Assembly (NCBI RefSeq): GCF_031085165.1
Contig: NZ_JAVHTY010000005.1
Span: 186,001-250,000, forward strand
Reading direction: 5' to 3'
Length of the DNA stretch: 64,000 bases
DNA from: Pseudomonas sp. 102515
GTDB taxonomy: Bacteria; Pseudomonadota; Gammaproteobacteria; Pseudomonadales; Pseudomonadaceae
Positions 59,142-64,000 of this stretch are shown piece after piece. How positions within the stretch are numbered: the first letter of the stretch is position 1; the number at the start of each line of letters is the position of its first letter. The translations under genes and the position numbers were made by a program. The notes under the pieces were generated by a model. The model did no database searches and was not told the origin of the DNA. It was given only the letters and a program-made list of their open reading frames with translations.

Positions 59142-60095
59142 ATGGACAACCGCGGACACAATCCGCAGACTGGCGCCAGCCCTGCCGCGCGCCCTCTGCC
59201 CTTGCCGACCCAGTCAATGCCCAGCACCGCCTCCTCCCCCGCCAGCCAGGTTCGTCCCGCCGACCGCCTGGGCTTCACGCTGCTCATCGCGACCCTGCTG
59301 CACGTCGTGCTGATTCTCGGTGTCGGCTTTGCGCTGCCCGAGCCTACCCAGATCAGTCGCACCCTGGAGGTGACGCTGGCCAGCTTCAAGAGCGACGAGG
59401 CGCCCAAGCAGCCGGACTTCCTGGCCCAGGAAAACCAGCAGGGCAGCGGCACTCTGGACAAGGCGGTGGCGCCGAGCACGCCGGTGCAGGCGCCTTTCCA
59501 CGACAGCGAAATCCGCCAGGCCGCCCCGCCGGCCCGCAAGCCTGCGGCGGATCGAGCCCAGGCGCCCAAGGCGGCGGTGACCACCCGCGTCGCACGCCCC
59601 ACCAAGGCCGAACCCAGTCGCGAGACGCCGGAGCGGGAGCAGCGCGATGCGCCCAGCCCCGAGTCCGACAGCCAGGCCGCCGAACTCGCCAGCCTGGAAG
59701 CCCAGCTGGCCGAGGAGCGCCAGCAATACGCCAAGCGGCCGAAGATCTGGCGGATCAACGCCGCCTCGACGCAAAAGGACAAGGGCGCCCGCTACAAGGA
59801 AGAATGGCGGCGCAAGATCGAGCGCATCGGCAATCTCAACTACCCCGAGCAGGCCAAGCGCGACCGGCTCTACGGCAGCCTGCGTCTGCTGGTGGCCATC
59901 AACAAGGACGGCTCGCTCTACGAGGTCCAGGTGCTGGAATCCTCGGGACGCCCGGTACTGGACCAGGCGGCGCTGCGCATCGTCCGGCTGGCGGCGCCCT
60001 TCGCCCCCTTCAGCGGCGATCTGGCCGACATCGACCGGCTGGAGATCATCCGCACCTGGCGCTTCGAGCGTGGCGACCGCCTGTCCAGTCAATAG
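59142..60095 (+). CDS. tonB3: TonB-family energy transducer (TonB3-like)
   Basis: A 317-residue TonB protein with one N-terminal membrane helix (about 45-65, FTLLIATLLHVVLILGVGFAL), a long Pro/Ala/Lys-rich periplasmic spacer, and a C-terminal TonB domain (about 215-312; YPEQAKRDRLYGSLRLLVAINKDGSL). In P. aeruginosa TonB3 at the same place, between gshB and yqgE, is needed for twitching and pilus assembly. Start 59142 lacks a clear ribosome site; an ATG at 59217 is an alternative. Confidence 0.87.
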   Translation: MDNRGHNPQTGASPAARPLPLPTQSMPSTASSPASQVRPADRLGFTLLIATLLHVVLILGVGFALPEPTQISRTLEVTLASFKSDEAPKQPDFLAQENQQGSGTLDKAVAPSTPVQAPFHDSEIRQAAPPARKPAADRAQAPKAAVTTRVARPTKAEPSRETPEREQRDAPSPESDSQAAELASLEAQLAEERQQYAKRPKIWRINAASTQKDKGARYKEEWRRKIERIGNLNYPEQAKRDRLYGSLRLLVAINKDGSLYEVQVLESSGRPVLDQAALRIVRLAAPFAPFSGDLADIDRLEIIRTWRFERGDRLSSQ

Positions 60096-60150
60096 CCCGG
60101 GACGCCGTTGGACTTGAAGCCGGACCGCGCAACCGGGAAACTTGCCGGTC

Positions 60151-60720
60151 ATGAAGCCGACCTCCAGCACTACCCTACAGCACCAGCTCCTGATCGCCAT
60201 GCCGCAGATGGACGATCCCAATTTCGCCGAGACGGTGATCTACCTCGTCGACCACGGCCCGGATGGCGCCATGGGCCTGGTGATCAATCGCCCCAATGGC
60301 CTGCACCTGGACGACCTGCTCGAACAGCTGCGTCCTGAGATACCGGCCACCCTGGAAGATGCCCAGGTCGTACTCTATGCCGGCGGCCCGGTACAGACCG
60401 ATCGCGGCTTCGTGCTGCACGAAGCCGGCCCGGTGTTCCAGAACACCCTCGAGCTCGAGGCACTCAGCCTGACCACCTCGCCGGACGTGCTCTTCGCCCT
60501 CTCCGACGGCACCGGCCCGAGCCGCCACCTGATCACCCTGGGCTACAGCGGCTGGGGTCCTGGCCAGCTGGAAGAAGAACTGGCGGCCAATCTCTGGCTC
60601 ACCACCCCGGCCACCAGCGCCCTGCTGTTCGAGACGCCGAGCGAGCAGCGCCTCGGCGCGGCCGCCGCCCTGCTGGGCGTCGACCTGCGCCTGCTCTCGC
60701 GCCAGGCGGGCCACGCATGA
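60151..60720 (+). CDS. algH: YqgE/AlgH family protein
   Basis: A 189-residue DUF179 protein. LIAMPQMDDPNFAETVIYLVDHGPDGAMGLVINRP, YAGGPVQTDRGFVLH and GYSGWGPGQLEEELAANLW are conserved blocks. AlgH was linked to alginate regulation in P. aeruginosa; its biochemical role is unclear. Start ATG 60151 chosen over an in-frame TTG at 60142. Stop overlaps ruvX by 4 bp. Confidence 0.93.
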   Translation: MKPTSSTTLQHQLLIAMPQMDDPNFAETVIYLVDHGPDGAMGLVINRPNGLHLDDLLEQLRPEIPATLEDAQVVLYAGGPVQTDRGFVLHEAGPVFQNTLELEALSLTTSPDVLFALSDGTGPSRHLITLGYSGWGPGQLEEELAANLWLTTPATSALLFETPSEQRLGAAAALLGVDLRLLSRQAGHA

Positions 60721-61169
60721 GCGCGCCCAGCGGCCTCTACCTGGGCTTCGACTACGGCACCCGGCAGATCGGCGTCGCCGTCGGCCAGGCCGTGACCGGC
60801 CAGGCCCGTGAACTGCTCACCCTCAAGGCGCAGAACGGCGTGCCCGACTGGCAACACATCCTGCGCCTGCTGGACGAGTGGCGGCCCACCGCCCTGGTGG
60901 TCGGTCTGCCACTGAACATGGACGGCACGCCCAGCGAGATGAGCGAGCGCGCCGAACGTTTCGCCCGCCGCCTGCAGGGGCGCTACGGCCTGCCCGTGCA
61001 TACCCATGACGAACGCCTCACCACCTATGCCGCCAAGGGCGAGCGCCTGCAGGGCGGTCAGCGCGACGGTTATCGCGAACGCCCGGTGGACGCCCTTGCC
61101 GCCGCCCTTCTCCTGGAAGGCTGGCTGACCCAACAACTGGAACGGGCCGCGCGCCCGCAATCGGAGTAG
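60717..61169 (+). CDS. ruvX: Holliday junction resolvase-like RuvX (YqgF)
   Basis: A 150-residue RNase H-fold nuclease implicated in pre-16S rRNA 5' processing. Motifs [16 protein letters not shown] (catalytic Asp about 10), [26 protein letters not shown], and DERLTTYAA. Coupled to algH by ATGA, and pyrR starts 3 bp after its stop. Confidence 0.95.
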   Translation: MSAPSGLYLGFDYGTRQIGVAVGQAVTGQARELLTLKAQNGVPDWQHILRLLDEWRPTALVVGLPLNMDGTPSEMSERAERFARRLQGRYGLPVHTHDERLTTYAAKGERLQGGQRDGYRERPVDALAAALLLEGWLTQQLERAARPQSE

Positions 61170-61171
61170 CC

Positions 61172-61681
61172 ATGCACCTGCCCTCTCCCGCCGAGCTCCT
61201 GCCGCGGCTGGCCGCCGACCTGCGCCTGTCGCTGGATCGCCGTGGCATCACCGATCCCGGCTTCGTCGGCATCCACACCGGCGGCCTCTGGGTCGCCGAG
61301 GCCCTGCTGGCCGAACTCGGCCTGGACACCCCGCTGGGCAGCCTGGACGTCTCCTTCTACCGCGACGACTTCACCCAGAAGGGCCTGCACCCGCAGGTGC
61401 GCCCCTCGGCCCTGCCGTTCGAGATCGACGGTCGCCACTTGGTGCTGGTGGACGATGTGCTGATGAGCGGGCGCACCGTGCGCGCGGCGCTCAACGAACT
61501 CTTCGACTATGGCCGTCCCGCCAGTGTGACCCTGGTCTGCCTGCTGGACGTCAATGCCCGCGAATTGCCGATCCAGCCCGACGTGGTGGGCGCCACCCTG
61601 AGCCTGGCCCCCACCCAGCGCGTCAAGCTGACCGGACCCTCGCCGCTCGCCCTCGAATACCGCGACGTCCCCGCCGCCTGA
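61172..61681 (+). CDS. pyrR: Bifunctional pyr regulator/uracil phosphoribosyltransferase PyrR
   Basis: A 169-residue type I PRTase-fold protein. The PRPP loop is [40 protein letters not shown] and [14 protein letters not shown] are PyrR features. In Gram-positives PyrR attenuates pyr mRNA; the Pseudomonas protein is thought to be mainly regulatory. Placed upstream of pyrB in the same operon (15-bp gap). No clear anti-terminator was recognised in that gap. Confidence 0.93.
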   Translation: MHLPSPAELLPRLAADLRLSLDRRGITDPGFVGIHTGGLWVAEALLAELGLDTPLGSLDVSFYRDDFTQKGLHPQVRPSALPFEIDGRHLVLVDDVLMSGRTVRAALNELFDYGRPASVTLVCLLDVNARELPIQPDVVGATLSLAPTQRVKLTGPSPLALEYRDVPAA

Positions 61682-61696
61682 CCTGGATTCGCTGCC

Positions 61697-62695
61697 ATGA
61701 CCGACGCTACGCGCTCGCTGCAACTCAACGCCCAGGGCCAATTGCGCCATTTCCTGTCACTCGACGACCTGCCCGCCGAACTCCTCACCGAATTGCTCGA
61801 TACCGCCGACTCCTTTCTGGAGGTCGGTGCCCGGGCGGTGAAGAAGGTGCCACTGCTGCGCGGCAAGACCGTGTGCAACGTCTTCTTCGAGAATTCGACG
61901 CGCACCCGCACCACCTTCGAACTGGCGGCCAAGCGGCTGTCGGCGGACGTCATCACCCTCAACGTCTCCACCTCCTCCACCAGCAAGGGCGAGACGCTGT
62001 TCGACACCCTGCGCAACCTGGAGGCCATGGCTGCCGACATGTTCGTGGTGCGCCACGCCGATTCCGGCGCCGCCCACTTCATCGCCGAGCACGTCTGCCC
62101 GGATGTGGCCATCATCAATGGCGGTGACGGCCGCCACGCGCACCCCACCCAGGGCATGCTCGACATGCTGACCATCCGCCGCCACAAGGGCGACTTCGCC
62201 AACCTCTCGGTGGCCATCGTCGGCGACATCCTGCACTCCCGGGTCGCCCGCTCCGACATGCTGGCGCTGCGCACCCTGGGCTGCCGCGACATCCGCGTGA
62301 TCGCGCCGCGCACCCTGCTGCCGGTCGGCCTCGAAGAGCTCTATGGCGTGCGCACCTGTACCGACCTGGCCGAGGGCTTGGACGGCGTGGACGTGGTGAT
62401 CATGCTGCGCCTGCAGCGCGAGCGCATGCAGGGCGGCCTGCTGCCCAGCGAAGGCGAGTACTACCGGCTGTTCGGCCTGACCCGCCAGCGCCTGGCCCGC
62501 GCCAAGCCCGACGCCATCGTCATGCACCCCGGCCCGATCAACCGCGGCGTCGAGATCGAATCGGCGGTCGCCGATGGCGAGCAGTCGGTCATCCTGAACC
62601 AGGTCACCTACGGCATCGCGGTCCGCATGGCGGTGCTGTCGATGACCATGAGCGGGCAGACGGCCCAGCGTCAGCTACAGGAGAATGCGCAGTGA
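61697..62695 (+). CDS. pyrB: Aspartate carbamoyltransferase catalytic subunit
   Basis: A 332-residue ATCase chain for the first committed pyrimidine step. The carbamoyl-phosphate motif [31 protein letters not shown], and [14 protein letters not shown] are intact. It carries the N-terminal extension of about 20 residues typical of pseudomonads, where nucleotide effectors act. Overlaps pyrC' by 4 bp (GTGA). Confidence 0.97.
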   Translation: MTDATRSLQLNAQGQLRHFLSLDDLPAELLTELLDTADSFLEVGARAVKKVPLLRGKTVCNVFFENSTRTRTTFELAAKRLSADVITLNVSTSSTSKGETLFDTLRNLEAMAADMFVVRHADSGAAHFIAEHVCPDVAIINGGDGRHAHPTQGMLDMLTIRRHKGDFANLSVAIVGDILHSRVARSDMLALRTLGCRDIRVIAPRTLLPVGLEELYGVRTCTDLAEGLDGVDVVIMLRLQRERMQGGLLPSEGEYYRLFGLTRQRLARAKPDAIVMHPGPINRGVEIESAVADGEQSVILNQVTYGIAVRMAVLSMTMSGQTAQRQLQENAQ

Positions 62696-63969
62696 GCCTG
62701 AGCATCCGCAATGCCCGGGTGATCGACCCGGCCACCGGCCTCGACCAGGTCAACGACGTCCATGTCGACCAGGGTCGCATCCTCGCCCTGGGCGAAGCGC
62801 CCCAGGACTTCCAGGCCGACGAGCAGCTGGACGCCAGCGGCCTGATCCTGGCGCCCGGCCTGGTCGACCTGGATGTGGCCCTGTGCGAACCGGGCCTGAC
62901 CCGCAAGGGCAATGTCGACAGCGAGACCCGCGCCGCCGCGGCCGGAGGCGTCACCAGCCTGTGCTGCCCACCCACCACCCGCCCGGTGCTGGACACCACC
63001 GCCGTGGCCGAGCTCATCCTCGACCGGGCGCGCACTGCCGATCATGCCCGCGTCCACCCCATCGGCGCCCTGACCAAGGGCCTGGCCGGCGAGCAGCTGG
63101 CGGAGCTGATGGCCTTGCGCGACGCCGGTTGCGTGGCCTTCACCAACGGCCTGCAGCCCTTCGAGAATCTGCGGGTGCAGCGGCGCGCGCTGGAATATGC
63201 CGCCACCTTCGACCTCACCGTGGTCTTTACCGCCCTGGACGCCGATCTGGCCCACGGCGGCCTGGCCCATGAAGGGCCCACCGCCAGTTTCCTGGGACTC
63301 ACCGGGATCCCGGAGACCGCGGAAACCATCGCCCTGTCGCGTGACCTGCTGCTGGTGGAACAGAGCGGCGTACGCGCCCACTTCGGGCAGCTGACCAGTG
63401 CCCGCGCGGTGGAGATGATCGCCGCCGCCCAGGCCCGTGGCCTGCCGGTGACCGCCGATGTGGCGCTCTACCAGCTGCTGCTCACCGACGAGGCGCTGCA
63501 GGGCTTTTCCAGTCTCTACCACGTCAAGCCGCCGCTGCGTACCGCGCGTGACCGCGACGCCCTGAGAGCCGGGGTGCGTGACGGTGTGATCGGTGCCATC
63601 TCCAGCCACCACCAGCCCCATGAAGCGGACGCCAAGCTGGCGCCCTTCGCCGCCACCGAGCCGGGCATCAGCAGTGTCGAATTGCTGCTGCCGCTGGCCC
63701 TGACCCTGGTGACCGACGGCCTGCTGGATCTGCCGACCCTGCTGGCACGCCTGACCAGTGGCCCGGCCCAGGCGCTGCGCCTCGCGGCGGGCCGCCTGGC
63801 CAAGGACCTGCCGGCGGACCTGGTGCTGTTCGCCCAGCAGCCGACCCCCCAGGCTGCGACCCCCTGGCTGTCCCGCGGCCGCAACTGCCCCTTCCAGGGC
63901 CTCACCCTGGCGGGACGCATCGAACGTACCCTGGTGGGTGGCCGCACCACCTACCGACGCGACGCCTGA
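62692..63969 (+). CDS. pyrC': Non-catalytic dihydroorotase homologue PyrC' (ATCase partner)
   Basis: A 425-residue amidohydrolase-fold protein starting at GTG 62692. Active dihydroorotases carry DxHxHxREPG; here the segment is [10 protein letters not shown], so both zinc-ligand histidines (positions 61 and 63) are Asp and Ala, and the substrate Arg is Cys65. Such chains form a dodecamer with PyrB in Pseudomonas and are required for ATCase assembly. True DHOase must be supplied elsewhere. A palindromic hairpin follows. Confidence 0.93.
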   Translation: MSLSIRNARVIDPATGLDQVNDVHVDQGRILALGEAPQDFQADEQLDASGLILAPGLVDLDVALCEPGLTRKGNVDSETRAAAAGGVTSLCCPPTTRPVLDTTAVAELILDRARTADHARVHPIGALTKGLAGEQLAELMALRDAGCVAFTNGLQPFENLRVQRRALEYAATFDLTVVFTALDADLAHGGLAHEGPTASFLGLTGIPETAETIALSRDLLLVEQSGVRAHFGQLTSARAVEMIAAAQARGLPVTADVALYQLLLTDEALQGFSSLYHVKPPLRTARDRDALRAGVRDGVIGAISSHHQPHEADAKLAPFAATEPGISSVELLLPLALTLVTDGLLDLPTLLARLTSGPAQALRLAAGRLAKDLPADLVLFAQQPTPQAATPWLSRGRNCPFQGLTLAGRIERTLVGGRTTYRRDA

Positions 63970-63975
63970 ATAGAA

Positions 63976-63999
63976 GAAGGGGCTCCATGGAGCCCCTTC
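63976..63999 (+). terminator. Palindromic hairpin after pyrC' (at window end)
   Basis: A perfect 24-bp palindrome with GAAGGGGCTCC and its complement, starting 6 bp after the stop. Likely a terminator; the downstream T-run cannot be seen because the window ends. Confidence 0.6.
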
Positions 64000-64000
64000 C

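Overview
The window is a 64 kb, GC-rich, gene-dense piece of a Pseudomonas chromosome. The evidence is the complete type IV pilus Chp/Pil chemosensory cluster (pilG-H-I-J-K-chpA-B-C) next to gshB and tonB3, the yqgE-ruvX-pyrR-pyrB-pyrC' block with the non-catalytic dihydroorotase typical of the genus, a MexAB-OprM/TtgABC efflux operon beside a PasP/YceI gene, morA next to glyA, and olsBA. The species cannot be fixed from this window. Local gene order resembles several separate P. aeruginosa segments joined together, so it is probably a more distant species, possibly of the oryzihabitans/psychrotolerans type (a weak guess). All genes look intact except the first, which is cut by the window edge. 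No rRNA, tRNA, CRISPR array, prophage or transposase was seen.

Layout. 1-3.6 kb: a leftward set with an HMG-CoA lyase family enzyme, a CaiB-type CoA-transferase, a LysR regulator and a small NTF2-fold protein. 3.7-8.9 kb: accessory metabolism, with a LuxR solo of the plant-responsive type divergent from an APC permease and an acetamidase/formamidase, then an EamA transporter and a LysR regulator. 8.9-11.4 kb: molybdate uptake modABC. 11.5-26.2 kb: housekeeping and signalling genes (ettA, morA, glyA, trxB, cysZ, slyD, olsBA, acpH, hprA-like, rsmC). 26.4-32.6 kb: M48 lipoprotein protease, a chemoreceptor, a CPXCG/DUF2007/SRAP mini-operon, an acyltransferase and a YajG-type lipoprotein. 32.7-41.8 kb: RND efflux operon, yceI with cytochrome b561, and an exported flavin amine oxidase. 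42-44.8 kb: bioA, rsmE and a HAD phosphatase. 44.8-58 kb: the Chp twitching/cAMP chemosensory operon. 58.2-64 kb: gshB, tonB3, yqgE, ruvX and the pyrimidine genes, ending in a hairpin at the window edge.

Best leads. (1) The LuxR solo has the Trp-to-Met and Tyr-to-Trp pocket changes that mark plant-compound-sensing solos such as OryR and PsoR, and a 20-bp palindrome lies in front of its divergent permease/amidase genes. (2) The SRAP (YedK/HMCES) protein has lost three of its four catalytic residues, including Cys2, and sits with two small proteins of unknown role. (3) The mexA promoter carries a near-exact TtgR-type operator, but no mexR or ttgR gene is adjacent. (4) A perfect seven-copy hexamer lies in a chpA linker. 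Two families of short interspersed repeats occupy several gene ends.
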